DNA of 48,848 nt, from the NCBI GenBank assembly GCA_964602275.1, contig CAZRQF010000001.1, forward strand, positions 1 through 48,848. Direction: 5' to 3'. Numbering within the stretch: position 1 is the stretch's first letter; the number at the start of each line of letters is the position of its first letter. The translations under genes and the position numbers were made by a program. Positions 8,311 to 17,057 of the stretch are shown here, in pieces. This stretch comes from RGIG6291 sp964602275 (GTDB lineage Bacteria > Bacillota > Clostridia > TANB77 > UBA1234). Under the pieces are notes generated by a model that made no database searches, had not been told where the DNA came from, and worked only from the letters and a program-made list of their open reading frames with translations.

Positions 8311-9333
8311 ATGGTTAATATTCGTGACCTATATCTTGAAGAGATAGAAAATGAACTACTTAGCATAGGAGAAAAAAAGTATCGTGCTAAGCAAATCTTT
8401 GCGTGGTTATATAGAGGCGTAGAGTCTTTTGATGAAATGACAGATTTATCAAAAGATTTGATAGAAAAATTGAAAGCAAGATATATAATAAAATGTACAA
8501 ATATAATTGCGTGTCAGGAATCGAAAGATGGTACAAAAAAATATTTGATAGAGCTAAATGATGGCAATGCTGTTGAAGGTGTACTTATGAAATATAAATA
8601 TGGCAATACAGTATGCATATCAAATCAAATTGGCTGCAAGATGGGTTGCAACTTCTGTGCTTCAGCAAAAATAGGGTTTGTTAGAAATTTAACTTCTGGG
8701 GAAATAGTATCGCAAATAATCGATATTGAAAAACAAAGCAAAGAAAAGATATCAAATATTGTGTTTATGGGAATTGGCGAACCATTAGATAACTATGATA
8801 ATGTTATAAGAGCTATAAGACTTATAAACGACCCTAAAGGGTTAAATATAGGTGCAAGACACATAAGCGTTTCTACTTGTGGTTTGGTTCATAATATTAG
8901 AAGATTAGCAGACGAAAACATTCAATGCAACTTATGTATTTCGTTACACAGTAGTAGAGATGAAGTGAGAACTTCTATGATGCCTATAAATAAAACTTAT
9001 AATATAGCGGAAGTGCTTGCTGCTTGCAATGAATACATAAAAAAGACGAATAGAAGAATAACTTTTGAATATGCTTTAGTAGATGGAGTTAATGATTCAA
9101 GAGAGGATGCTCTTCATTTGGCAAAGTTATTAAGAGGTATGCTTTGTCATGTAAACTTAATTCCAATAAATAAAATAAAAGATGGAATATATGAAAAAAG
9201 TAGTACAGATAAAATACTTGCATTTAGAGATACATTAAATGAAAAGGGAATTGTAGCAACTGTAAGAAGAGAGTTAGGGTCGGATATAAGTGCTGCTTGT
9301 GGGCAACTTGTAAGGTCTAGACAGGAAGGGTAG
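8311..9333 (+). CDS. rlmN: 23S rRNA (adenine-2503-C2)/tRNA methyltransferase RlmN
   Basis: RlmN is a radical-SAM enzyme that makes 2-methyladenosine at A2503 of 23S rRNA and at position 37 of some tRNAs. The 340-residue protein carries the iron-sulfur motif C109-KMG-C113-NF-C116, the GIGEPLDNYDNV segment and a C-terminal AACGQL with the second catalytic Cys. Length and order match the family. GGGGGA precedes the ATG. Downstream is a separate promoter for the phosphatase-kinase operon, although the usual Bacillota order rsmB-rlmN-prpC-prkC-rsgA-rpe is kept. Confidence 0.96.
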   Translation: MVNIRDLYLEEIENELLSIGEKKYRAKQIFAWLYRGVESFDEMTDLSKDLIEKLKARYIIKCTNIIACQESKDGTKKYLIELNDGNAVEGVLMKYKYGNTVCISNQIGCKMGCNFCASAKIGFVRNLTSGEIVSQIIDIEKQSKEKISNIVFMGIGEPLDNYDNVIRAIRLINDPKGLNIGARHISVSTCGLVHNIRRLADENIQCNLCISLHSSRDEVRTSMMPINKTYNIAEVLAACNEYIKKTNRRITFEYALVDGVNDSREDALHLAKLLRGMLCHVNLIPINKIKDGIYEKSSTDKILAFRDTLNEKGIVATVRRELGSDISAACGQLVRSRQEG

Positions 9334-9380
9334 AGCTTGATTTTATAAAAAATCGGATGGTGAGTTTTTCGTGAATTTTA

Positions 9381-9409
9381 TAGACATAAAAAAATATTAT
9401 GTGTATAAT
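9381..9409 (+). promoter_or_regulatory. promoter of prpC-prkC-rsgA-rpe
   Basis: TAGACA at 9381-9386 and TATAAT at 9404-9409 are 17 bases apart in the 112-base gap after rlmN. Confidence 0.6.
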
Positions 9410-9445
9410 GTAAGTGGTATTTTGTCTAATTATGAGGTGATATAA

Positions 9446-10189
9446 ATGCGTTTTTATGGGGTTACTGATGTGGGGCGAGAACGAAGTATAAATGAGGATT
9501 ATATTTTGGTGCCGAAATCGTCAGAAGATTTAAAAATATTCATATTGGCTGATGGAATGGGTGGAGCTAATGCCGGGGAAGTGGCAAGTAAAGAAGCCGC
9601 AGAAGCAAGTAAAGCGTATATTGAAAAAAATATTGAAAAACTACTTAGTGGCGATCCGGATGAAATTAGAAAAGTAATACAAGATGCGATATTAGAGGCG
9701 AATAAAAAAGTTATTGAGCTTTCAAACGCTATTTTAGAATATCAAGGCATGGGTACAACTTTAATTATTTTGTATATTTTAAAAAACAAAGTATATATAG
9801 GACATGTTGGAGATAGCAGAGTGTATAGAATTAGAAAGAATATAATTAGACAATTAACGAAAGACCATTCATTTGTTCAAGAATTAGTAAATAGCGGAAC
9901 AATAACTAGAGAAGAGGCAAAGAATCATCCGCAAAAAAATGCATTAACTAAAGTAATTGGTTATGAGGAAAATTTAAATCCTGATATAATAACAAAAGGA
10001 TTTTTAAAAGATGATGTAATATTAATTTGCTCAGACGGATTATCAAATATGCTTGAAAACAGGGAAATATACAATACAATTGTTGAAAATATTTCTGATG
10101 TTAAACTTGTGAGCGAAGAATTAATTGCCAAGGCAAATGAAGCTGGCGGACTAGATAATATAAGTGCAATAACGATTTCTAATGATTAA
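9446..10189 (+). CDS. prpC: PP2C-type Ser/Thr protein phosphatase (PrpC/Stp)
   Basis: A 247-residue metal-dependent phosphatase that reverses phosphorylation by the PASTA kinase encoded next to it. The PP2C metal-binding motifs are in order: RSINEDY, ADGMGGANAGEVAS, GHVGDSRVYRI, CSDGLSNML and GGLDNIS. No membrane segment is seen, so it is cytosolic. GAGGTGA precedes the ATG. The kinase gene starts 14 bases downstream, the standard pairing in Bacillota. Confidence 0.94.
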   Translation: MRFYGVTDVGRERSINEDYILVPKSSEDLKIFILADGMGGANAGEVASKEAAEASKAYIEKNIEKLLSGDPDEIRKVIQDAILEANKKVIELSNAILEYQGMGTTLIILYILKNKVYIGHVGDSRVYRIRKNIIRQLTKDHSFVQELVNSGTITREEAKNHPQKNALTKVIGYEENLNPDIITKGFLKDDVILICSDGLSNMLENREIYNTIVENISDVKLVSEELIAKANEAGGLDNISAITISND

Positions 10190-10203
10190 CTGGAGGTTAT
10201 ACA

Positions 10204-12198
10204 ATGGAATTAGTAGGTAAAATATTAGGAAATAGATATGAGATTTTAGAGAAAATCGGTACGGGCGGGATGGCAACCGTATACGAAGCAAAATGTAAAT
10301 TACTTAATCGAAAAGTTGCGATAAAAGTGCTAAAAGATGAGTTCTCAAACGATTCTGAATTTATAAAAAGATTTCAAGTTGAAGCTCAATCTGCTGCAAG
10401 TTTATCTCATCCAAATATTGTTTCTATATATGATGTTGGAAATGAAGACGGACTACACTATATAGTAATGGAGCTTATAAAAGGTAAAACATTAAAAGAA
10501 GTGATAACAGAAAAAGGTAGATTGCCATGGGAAGAAGCTGTTGATATTGCATCGCAGATAGCTTCCGGTTTAGAGCAAGCACATAAAAATCATATTGTGC
10601 ATAGAGATATAAAACCACATAACATTATAATGACGAAAGATGGAGTTGCCAAAGTAACTGACTTTGGTATAGCAAAAGCTGTTTCAAATTCAACAATAAA
10701 TGCATATGGTACTACGGTTGGTTCTGTACATTATTTTTCGCCAGAACATGCAAGAGGTGGATATACAGATGAAAAGTCTGATATATATTCTTTGGGTGTT
10801 GTCTTATACGAAATGGTTACAGGTAGACTTCCTTTCGATGGCGATACACCAGTTAGTGTTGCATTAAAGCATCTTCAAGAAACACCAGTATCTCCAATAG
10901 ATATAGTGCCTACAATTCCGAAAGCTTTAAATGATATAATACTTAAAGCTATGAAAAAAGAAGTAAGTGAAAGATACGAATCTGCTGCCGAAATGAATGC
11001 AGATTTGAAAAATGTATTGAAATCTCCAAATACAGCGGGAATACAAAGGGTTAATAAAAGTGATTATCCAACACAAAAAATTCCTATTGTTGGAGTAAAC
11101 AATAGAGCAGAAGTTAGAGATACTACTTCTATAAAGAATAGAAATGGTGGGGAAGAAGAAATGGCAAAGAAAAAGAAAATAACTAAAAAGCAAGCAGTTA
11201 TTAGATTGGTATTGTATTTGTGTTTAGCAGTCGGTATTACACTTGTTACAGCACTTATTACTAGTGCAGCGTTAAATATGATAGGCGGAAATGAAACTGT
11301 GAAAGTGCCAAGTGTAGTTGGATACCATAAAGACGAAGCAGAAAAGATTTTGAAAGAAGCAGGACTTGAAATGTTTATAGAGGCTAATGTAGAAAATGCT
11401 GATTATGCAAAAGACTATATTACTTATCAAAATTATGATGGATATGAAATGAAAAAAGGTACAACTATAAATGTTAAAGTTAGTAAAGGTGCAAAAACAG
11501 TACTTGTGCCAAAAGTTACAGATATGTCAATCGAAGCTGCAAAAATTAAAATAGAAGAAAATAATTTAGTATTTAAGAAAGAAGAAGAACCAAGTTCAAC
11601 AGTTCCAGCAGGAGAGATAACAAGACAATATCCTACATTTAATACTGAAGTTGAAGAAAATTCTGAAGTTATAGTATATGTAAGTGCAGGCGTAACAGAT
11701 GGAATGACAAAAGTTCCAAATGTTTATGGAAAAACAGAAGCAGAAGCAAGACAACTTTTAGATACAGCTAATTTGTTAATTCGTGTTGAATATGTAAAAA
11801 AATCTAACGCAGAAAATGGCAAGGTTGTAGATCAATCAATAGAGGCAGATACATTTGTTTCAGAATTAACTGAGATCGTAATAATGGTAAATGATTTAGA
11901 CGGTGAGACAGAAAATAATTCAAATAAAGATAATACAGATAATACAGATAATACAACAAAACCATCAACAAGTAAAAGGACAATTACAATAGATATTTCT
12001 AAAAAAGGTGTAAGAGATATATTTACACTTAGAGTTGAATTACAAGGAACATCAATCGGAAAACAAATATTATACGAAGGTGTACATTCAAGAAGTGATA
12101 AATCAGTAGAAGTATCAGTTGATAAAGATGTTTCAGGAATGTTAAGAGTGTATGTTGATGATAAATTAGATTCAGAGATGTTGATAGAAAAACAGTAA
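10204..12198 (+). CDS. prkC: PASTA-domain Ser/Thr protein kinase (PrkC/StkP)
   Basis: A membrane kinase that senses muropeptides or lipid II and phosphorylates division, wall and translation proteins. The 664-residue protein has a Hanks kinase domain (about 10-275; GTGGMATVYE loop, K41, E60, HRDIKPHN with D135, DFG at 153-155), a membrane segment near 333-356 after a KKKK cluster, three PASTA repeats starting near 365, 432 and 500, a DNT-repeat linker, and a C-terminal beta-rich extension of about 70 residues. Three PASTA units is the usual number. GGAGG precedes the ATG. A second ATG at codon 320 has a GGTGGGG upstream and could start a kinase-less membrane-PASTA form. Confidence 0.95.
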   Translation: MELVGKILGNRYEILEKIGTGGMATVYEAKCKLLNRKVAIKVLKDEFSNDSEFIKRFQVEAQSAASLSHPNIVSIYDVGNEDGLHYIVMELIKGKTLKEVITEKGRLPWEEAVDIASQIASGLEQAHKNHIVHRDIKPHNIIMTKDGVAKVTDFGIAKAVSNSTINAYGTTVGSVHYFSPEHARGGYTDEKSDIYSLGVVLYEMVTGRLPFDGDTPVSVALKHLQETPVSPIDIVPTIPKALNDIILKAMKKEVSERYESAAEMNADLKNVLKSPNTAGIQRVNKSDYPTQKIPIVGVNNRAEVRDTTSIKNRNGGEEEMAKKKKITKKQAVIRLVLYLCLAVGITLVTALITSAALNMIGGNETVKVPSVVGYHKDEAEKILKEAGLEMFIEANVENADYAKDYITYQNYDGYEMKKGTTINVKVSKGAKTVLVPKVTDMSIEAAKIKIEENNLVFKKEEEPSSTVPAGEITRQYPTFNTEVEENSEVIVYVSAGVTDGMTKVPNVYGKTEAEARQLLDTANLLIRVEYVKKSNAENGKVVDQSIEADTFVSELTEIVIMVNDLDGETENNSNKDNTDNTDNTTKPSTSKRTITIDISKKGVRDIFTLRVELQGTSIGKQILYEGVHSRSDKSVEVSVDKDVSGMLRVYVDDKLDSEMLIEKQ

Positions 12199-12213
12199 AT
12201 GTAATAGTAGGGG

Positions 12214-13071
12214 ATGAACAAAATTAAAGGGTTAGTTACGAAAGTTTATTCAGATAAATATAAAGTTTCAGTTGATGGCAAAAATGTCGAATGCGGTGCA
12301 AGAGGAATATTTAAACTTACTAAGAACAAACCGCTAGTAGGAGATATTGTTGAAATAAAAAATGATGTGATAGAAAAAATTTATCCAAGAAAAAATGAGT
12401 TTATAAGACCACCGATAGCTAATATTGAACAATTAGTTATCGTGGTAGCAGTTTCAAATCCGAAGCCTGATTTACTTTTGCTAGACAAACAATTGATTAT
12501 GGCAAAAAGAAATAATGTTGAACCTTTTATATGTATAAATAAAATTGATTTAAGAGATGATTATGAGGATATTGTATCAACTTATGAAGATATTGGATAT
12601 CAAGTGATTACGACAAACGCAAAAGATGGCATTGGCGTTGAAAAATTAGCGGTGATTTTGCAAAATAAAGTTACGGCGTTTACAGGAAATTCGGGAGTAG
12701 GAAAATCTGCTTTAACGAATAGTATTTTTAAAGAAGAAATTTCTGAAGAGGGCGAAACTTCTAAAAAATTAGAAAAAGGTAAGCACACAACAAAATTTGT
12801 GGAACTTTATGAAGTTGCACCTAATAGCTATATTGCAGACACTCCTGGTTTTTCAACTTATGAATTAAAAGATATAAACTATCGTGAATTAGACAGGTAT
12901 TTTGTTGAGTTTATTCCACATATTCAAGAGTGCAAATATAGAGGGTGCACTCATATAAAAGAAGAAAAGTGTGCAGTAAAAAAAGCTGTTGAAAAAAGGC
13001 TTATAAGTAAAGGCAGATATGAAAGATATTGTATGCTTTATGAAAAGTTAAAAGGAGAAAACAAATGGTAA
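12214..13071 (+). CDS. rsgA: small ribosomal subunit biogenesis GTPase RsgA (YloQ)
   Basis: RsgA is a circularly permuted GTPase that checks late 30S maturation and is displaced on subunit joining. The 285-residue protein has an N-terminal OB fold, then G4 (INKIDL), G1 (GNSGVGKS) and G3 (DTPG) in permuted order, and a C-terminal zinc knuckle with C, C, H and C in ECKYRGCTHIKEEKC. The ATG at 12214 lies only one base after AGGGG, an unusually tight spacing, so initiation may depend on coupling to prkC. It overlaps rpe by 7 bases. Confidence 0.94.
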   Translation: MNKIKGLVTKVYSDKYKVSVDGKNVECGARGIFKLTKNKPLVGDIVEIKNDVIEKIYPRKNEFIRPPIANIEQLVIVVAVSNPKPDLLLLDKQLIMAKRNNVEPFICINKIDLRDDYEDIVSTYEDIGYQVITTNAKDGIGVEKLAVILQNKVTAFTGNSGVGKSALTNSIFKEEISEEGETSKKLEKGKHTTKFVELYEVAPNSYIADTPGFSTYELKDINYRELDRYFVEFIPHIQECKYRGCTHIKEEKCAVKKAVEKRLISKGRYERYCMLYEKLKGENKW

Positions 13072-13700
13072 AAATAGCTCCATCAATTTTAGCAGCAGAT
13101 ATGAATAATTTAGAAAGAGATATAAAAGAAGTAGCAAGCTTAGGTGCAGATTATATTCACATAGATGTTATGGATGGAAAATTTGTACCAAATGAAACAG
13201 ATGGATTAATGATGTTAAAATCAGCTAAAAACGCTACTGATACAGTTTTAGATGTTCATTTTATGGTAGAAAATCCATTAGAATATATAAAACCATTTAT
13301 AGAAGATGCAGATATTATTACATTTCATATAGAAGCGGTCGATAAAGTTCAATTAGAAGAAATAATTAAGCTTTTAAAAGCTAAAAATAAAAAGATTGGT
13401 ATTGCACTAAAACCAAAAACATCAATAAATGGGGTAATACCTTTTTTGGAAAAAATAGATATGGTATTAATTATGACAGTTGAGCCGGGCTTTGGAGGGC
13501 AAAAATTAATACCAGAAACTATAGAAAAAATAAGTGACTTAAAGAAGATAAAACCCGAATTGGATATTGAAGTAGACGGAGGCATAAATTTAGATACGGC
13601 AAAGCTGGTAAAAGAAGCGGGAGCAAATGTTTTTGTTGCAGGAACGGCAATATTTAAAAGCAAAGATAAAAGAAAAACAATAGACGAATTAAGAAACTAG
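13065..13700 (+). CDS. rpe: ribulose-phosphate 3-epimerase
   Basis: Rpe interconverts ribulose 5-phosphate and xylulose 5-phosphate. The 211-residue TIM barrel has the family blocks PSILAADM, HIDVMDGKFVPN, DVHFMVENP, VEPGFGGQ and EVDGGINLDTA, holding the two catalytic Asp and the metal-binding His. An AAAGGAG site lies in the end of rsgA, and the genes overlap, so translation is coupled. It ends the phosphatase-kinase operon. Confidence 0.95.
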   Translation: MVKIAPSILAADMNNLERDIKEVASLGADYIHIDVMDGKFVPNETDGLMMLKSAKNATDTVLDVHFMVENPLEYIKPFIEDADIITFHIEAVDKVQLEEIIKLLKAKNKKIGIALKPKTSINGVIPFLEKIDMVLIMTVEPGFGGQKLIPETIEKISDLKKIKPELDIEVDGGINLDTAKLVKEAGANVFVAGTAIFKSKDKRKTIDELRN

Positions 13701-13724
13701 AAGGAAAAAACTTCTAGTTTTTTG
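13694..13724 (+). terminator. terminator of the prpC-rpe operon
   Basis: AAACTAGAAG (13694-13703) pairs perfectly with CTTCTAGTTT (13711-13720) and runs into T residues. The rpe stop codon is inside the left arm. Confidence 0.85.
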
Positions 13725-13807
13725 TTGTGGCTTTTGATGAGCTACCAGGCAGGATATGAAATTGTACTTTTTGGCGGGGCAAAAGTGGGGCATACCAAAA
13801 ATAGTTC

Positions 13808-13836
13808 TGTACATTTATGTAAACATGTGCTATAAT
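13808..13836 (+). promoter_or_regulatory. promoter of the DEAD-box helicase gene
   Basis: TATAAT at 13831-13836 with a weaker TGTACA 17 bases upstream (13808-13813). It would give a leader of about 140 bases before the start codon at 13986. Confidence 0.55.
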
Positions 13837-13924
13837 AGAAAATGGTTAAAAAAGTCGTTTAATATAGTATGTAGTTTGTTTATAGGAAAAATAGCGGATA
13901 GCTAGTGTCGAATAAATTGTCCTT

Positions 13925-13965
13925 AGCCTTAAAACAGATAGCATATTTGTTTTAGGGCTATTTTT
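13925..13965 (+). terminator. terminator hairpin within the helicase mRNA leader
   Basis: A 12-bp stem (13925-13936 with 13948-13959, one G-U pair), an 11-base loop and T residues at 13961-13965 form an intrinsic terminator 20 bases before the helicase start and downstream of the promoter. This suggests control by early termination, for example by temperature or by the helicase itself. No competing antiterminator stem was identified with confidence. Confidence 0.65.
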
Positions 13966-13985
13966 ATGCCAGAAAGAGGTTAGAT

Positions 13986-15578
13986 ATGGAAAGTAAAAAA
14001 TTAAAATTTGAAGATACGATTTTGTCAGACAACATTAAAAGAGCATTGTTGGAAAATGGCTATGTAGAAGCAACTCCTATTCAAAGTAAAACGCTAGAAC
14101 ATTTGCTAGATGGAAAGGATGTTATTGGACAGTCGCAAACGGGAACAGGTAAAACTGCAGCATATGGGCTTCCTATAATAAATTCAATAGATAAAAGTTT
14201 GAATAAAGTTCAGGCACTTATTTTATGTCCGACAAGAGAACTTGCACTTCAAGTGGTAGGCGAGCTAAGAAAATTTGCTAAGTATGAAGATGGCATAAAA
14301 TCACTTGCCGTATATGGTGGCGAGGGCATAGAAAAACAGATTGTGGCTCTAAAAAAAGGTGTAAAAATTGTAGTAGGAACACCTGGTAGAATAATGGACC
14401 ATATGAGAAGAAAGACTATAAAGTTAAATAACATTAAAACAGTTGTATTAGATGAAGCAGATGAGATGCTTAGCATGGGATTTGAAGAAGATATTGAAAC
14501 AATTTTGAAAGAAACACCTAATGAGCGTCAAACGGTACTATTTTCAGCAACGCTAGATGCAAGAATAAGAGCGATTGCGAATAAATATTTAAAAGAACCA
14601 CTAGAAGTGAAGATAAAAGCGAAAGAATTGACAGTAGATAAAATTGAGCAAATAGCAATTGAGGTAAAACAATCTATGAAAGATGAAGCTTTATCAAGAA
14701 TAATAGATGTAAATAATCCTAAAAAGGCAGTAGTATTTTGTAACACCAAAAGAAAAGTAGACGACTTGATAGAAACATTAAAGCAAAGAGGATATAGCGC
14801 AGAAAGTCTTCATGGAGATATAAAGCAAATACAAAGAGAAAGAATAATGAAAAGATTCAAAGGTGGGGAGTTTCAAATATTAATAGCAACAGATGTGGTT
14901 GCTAGGGGAATAGATGTTGATGAGCTAAATCTAGTTGTAAATTATGATGTGCCACAAGAAGAAGAATACTATGTGCATAGAATAGGTAGAACTGGTAGAA
15001 ATGGTGCTGAGGGAAAAGCTTATACATTTGTAGTAGGAAAAGAAAAAAGAAAATTAGAGAGCATAGAAAAGTATGCACATACAAAAGTAGCTTTTGGCAA
15101 AATACCTTCAGATGGAGAGATAAAAGAGATAAAAAATAGCAAGTTAGTTACTGAAATCCAAAGTGTAATTGATGAAAATGAATTTGCGAATAATAAGATA
15201 ATAAACGATGTATATGAAAAATTATCGAAATCAAATGATAATGAGAAAGTAGTAAAAGCACTATTAAAAATAGCATTTGGAGAGCAAACCGAAGTTGAAA
15301 ATATGGTGTTTGAAAGTAATGTTGGCAAAAAAGAAGCACAGAAAGGAAATACAAAATTTTTCTTAAGTGTTGGGAAAAAAGATAATGTAAAAGCAAAAGA
15401 CATATTGGGAAGTTTGACATCAAATGTGCCTATATCAGGAAGCTCGATAGGAAAAATAAATGTGTTAGACAAATTTAGCTTTGTAGAAATACCAACACAA
15501 TATGCAAGTGATGTATTATATTGTATGAAAGGTAAACAAATAAAAGGAAAAGATGTGCGAGTAGAAATATCAAACTAA
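13986..15578 (+). CDS. DEAD-box ATP-dependent RNA helicase with C-terminal DbpA-type RNA-binding domain
   Basis: A 530-residue RNA helicase likely to act in ribosome assembly, mRNA decay or cold adaptation. Motifs in order are a Q motif (ATPIQSKTLEHLL), QTGTGKT, PTRELALQ, GTPGRIMDHM, DEADEML, SAT, ARGIDVDELNLVVNYDVP and HRIGRTGR. The last 80 residues or so, ending GKDVRVEISN, fit the DbpA RRM-like domain found in the DbpA/CshA/DeaD group. AGAGGT precedes the ATG. The gene stands alone behind its own promoter and a leader terminator. The exact paralogue (cshA, dbpA or deaD) cannot be fixed from sequence alone. Confidence 0.92.
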   Translation: MESKKLKFEDTILSDNIKRALLENGYVEATPIQSKTLEHLLDGKDVIGQSQTGTGKTAAYGLPIINSIDKSLNKVQALILCPTRELALQVVGELRKFAKYEDGIKSLAVYGGEGIEKQIVALKKGVKIVVGTPGRIMDHMRRKTIKLNNIKTVVLDEADEMLSMGFEEDIETILKETPNERQTVLFSATLDARIRAIANKYLKEPLEVKIKAKELTVDKIEQIAIEVKQSMKDEALSRIIDVNNPKKAVVFCNTKRKVDDLIETLKQRGYSAESLHGDIKQIQRERIMKRFKGGEFQILIATDVVARGIDVDELNLVVNYDVPQEEEYYVHRIGRTGRNGAEGKAYTFVVGKEKRKLESIEKYAHTKVAFGKIPSDGEIKEIKNSKLVTEIQSVIDENEFANNKIINDVYEKLSKSNDNEKVVKALLKIAFGEQTEVENMVFESNVGKKEAQKGNTKFFLSVGKKDNVKAKDILGSLTSNVPISGSSIGKINVLDKFSFVEIPTQYASDVLYCMKGKQIKGKDVRVEISN

Positions 15579-15589
15579 TATAAAAAAAT

Positions 15590-15647
15590 ATCCCGATGTT
15601 ACACTTTTGGCTATAAAGCTAGGTAAAAGAAGCATCGGGATTTTTTT
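15590..15647. terminator. terminator between the helicase gene and the fur-family gene
   Basis: ATCCCGATG and CATCGGGAT arms pair around a 34-base insert that itself folds (CTTTT/AAAAG arms and GCT/AGC), followed by seven T. A-rich sequence on the left lets it also serve the convergent regulator gene. Confidence 0.8.
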
Positions 15648-16020
15648 ATTTACATTTATCACAATAACCTTCCAATTCTAAATTATGAGAAGTTATTTTA
15701 AAACCGGTTTTATTTGAGATGTTTTGTTCTAGTTCTTTTAGTGGACATTCTGGTAAGTCGATTTTTTTCTTGCAGTTTTTGCAAATTAAGTAGTGAGTAT
15801 GATTTTCTTTTTTCAATTCATAGCAGTATTCTTTTTCGTCTATTCGTTGTCTTGTAATTAAATCGGCTTCGTATAGTATTTCTAAATTTCTATATATAGT
15901 AGTTAATGCAATGTTAGGCATAGTAGTTAATGCTCTACTTAATATATCATTAGCAGATAGTGGCTTTTTAGCTTTTTTTAATATATCTATAATCAGCGTT
16001 CGTTGTTTTGTATTTTTCAT
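15646..16020 (-). CDS. Fur-family metalloregulator (probably Zur-like)
   Basis: A 124-residue dimeric repressor with an N-terminal winged helix (residues about 1-80, PNIALTTIYRNLEIL recognition region) and a C-terminal dimerisation domain with two CXXC pairs, ICKNC and YCDKC, of the structural zinc site. The start at 16020 (MKNTKQRTLI) follows GAGGTG; the longer frame adds 16 unlikely residues. It is divergent from znuACB, and a palindrome overlaps the znu promoter, so zinc is the most likely co-repressor. PerR and Fur branches cannot be excluded. Confidence 0.88.
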   Translation of the reverse strand: MKNTKQRTLIIDILKKAKKPLSANDILSRALTTMPNIALTTIYRNLEILYEADLITRQRIDEKEYCYELKKENHTHYLICKNCKKKIDLPECPLKELEQNISNKTGFKITSHNLELEGYCDKCK

Positions 16021-16039
16021 AATAATACACCTCAAAAGT

Positions 16040-16068
16040 ATTATACATCGAATGAATTTTGAATGCAA
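16040..16068 (-). promoter_or_regulatory. promoter of the fur-family gene
   Basis: On the minus strand TTGCAT (16063-16068) and TATAAT (16040-16045) are 17 bases apart. The transcript would start near 16033, giving a very short leader that begins at or next to the GAGGTG ribosome site. Confidence 0.55.
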
Positions 16069-16078
16069 ATATAAAAAA

Positions 16079-16107
16079 TTGACTTTTAGAATGAAAGATG
16101 ATATAAT
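16079..16107 (+). promoter_or_regulatory. promoter of znuACB
   Basis: TTGACT at 16079-16084 and TATAAT at 16102-16107 have the ideal 17-base spacing. Confidence 0.75.
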
Positions 16108-16124
16108 TGCAAGTGACTTGCAAT
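16106..16124. promoter_or_regulatory. 19-bp palindromic operator, probable Zur/Fur box
   Basis: ATTGCAAGT-G-ACTTGCAAT is a perfect 9-1-9 palindrome starting in the -10 box and covering the transcription start of znuACB. Fur-family boxes in Bacillota have a 7-1-7 core; here the core would be TGCAAGT-N-ACTTGCA. Position and symmetry fit repression by the divergent Fur-family protein when zinc is sufficient. Confidence 0.7.
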
Positions 16125-16139
16125 AAGAAAGGGTTTTGT

Positions 16140-17045
16140 ATGAAAAAAGTTAGTGTATTGTTACTTATTTTAATAATGCTTACAGGTTGCACCGTAAAAG
16201 ATGAAGTAAGAAGCGATGATTTGCAAATTGTGGCTTCTTTTTATCCTGTGTATGTGGCAACTTTAAATATTATAGATGGTGCAGAAAATGTGAGTTTGTC
16301 TAATCTTACAAGCACAGAAGTTGGCTGTTTGCATGATTATCAATTAACTACTGCCAATATGTTTACATTAAATAAGGCAGATGTACTTATTATAAATGGT
16401 GGCGGTATGGAAAATTTTGTACAGAAAGCTATTGATAATTGTAAAGAGTTAAAAGTAGTAGATTCAAGTGAAGGGATTTTAGAAGAGCACGAAGAAGAAC
16501 ATGTTGAGCATGAAGAACATGAACATCACGACCATGGTGAAAATGCTCATATTTGGGTAAGTGTGTCTTTGTATATAAAGCAAGTTGAAAATATAAAAAA
16601 TGGATTGTGTGAAATAGACCCGAGCAATAAAGAAATTTATGAAAAAAATGCAAATGAATATATAGAAAAACTTGAAAAATTGAAAAATGAAATGCATGAA
16701 AAACTAGATGATATTGAAGATAAAAATATAGTTACATTCCATGAAGCGTTTGAATTTTTTGCAGAGGAATTTGATTTAAATGTTGTTGCGGTAATTGAAA
16801 GAGAACCGGGAACATATCCAAGTGCAGGAGAGTTAGCGGAGATAATAGATATTGTAGAGCAAACTAATGCAAAAGCTGTTTATACAGAACTGCAATATTT
16901 TGAGAATGCTGCTAATATAATTGCAAGAGAAACTGGCAAAAAATTATATTCATTAAATCCAATAGTTACTGGTGATTTAGAAAAAGAAGCATACGAAAAA
17001 GCAATGAGAGAAAATTTAGAAGTATTAGTTGAATCATTAAAATAA
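16140..17045 (+). CDS. znuA: zinc ABC transporter substrate-binding lipoprotein (ZnuA/AdcA)
   Basis: A surface lipoprotein that captures zinc for the ZnuBC importer. The 301-residue protein has a lipoprotein signal with lipobox LTGC and Cys17, a His/Glu-rich flexible loop near residues 115-138 (many H and E), and conserved ligand sites around LHDYQLTT, NAHIWVS and TFHEAFEFF. The His-rich loop separates zinc from manganese types. The ATG at 16140 follows AAAGGG and lies downstream of the palindromic operator; the longer frame would start inside the operator. It heads an operon with znuC and znuB. Confidence 0.92.
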   Translation: MKKVSVLLLILIMLTGCTVKDEVRSDDLQIVASFYPVYVATLNIIDGAENVSLSNLTSTEVGCLHDYQLTTANMFTLNKADVLIINGGGMENFVQKAIDNCKELKVVDSSEGILEEHEEEHVEHEEHEHHDHGENAHIWVSVSLYIKQVENIKNGLCEIDPSNKEIYEKNANEYIEKLEKLKNEMHEKLDDIEDKNIVTFHEAFEFFAEEFDLNVVAVIEREPGTYPSAGELAEIIDIVEQTNAKAVYTELQYFENAANIIARETGKKLYSLNPIVTGDLEKEAYEKAMRENLEVLVESLK

Positions 17046-17057
17046 AGGAGAAAGTTT

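Noticed and set aside
11930..11960. GATAATACA tandem repeat as a regulatory repeat
   Set aside because: It is a coding repeat for the DNT linker of the PASTA kinase; only copy-number variation would be of note.
13737..13835. 32-codon frame between rpe and the helicase gene
   Set aside because: It lacks a proper ribosome site, runs through the helicase promoter, and shows no family features.
15020..15472. 150-codon minus-strand frame opposite the helicase gene
   Set aside because: It is fully antisense to a conserved gene, and its Phe/Ser/Leu-rich product is typical of a shadow of AT-rich coding DNA. The other long antisense frames (2433-2894, 11832-12221, 13349-13663, 32694-33077) were rejected for the same reason.
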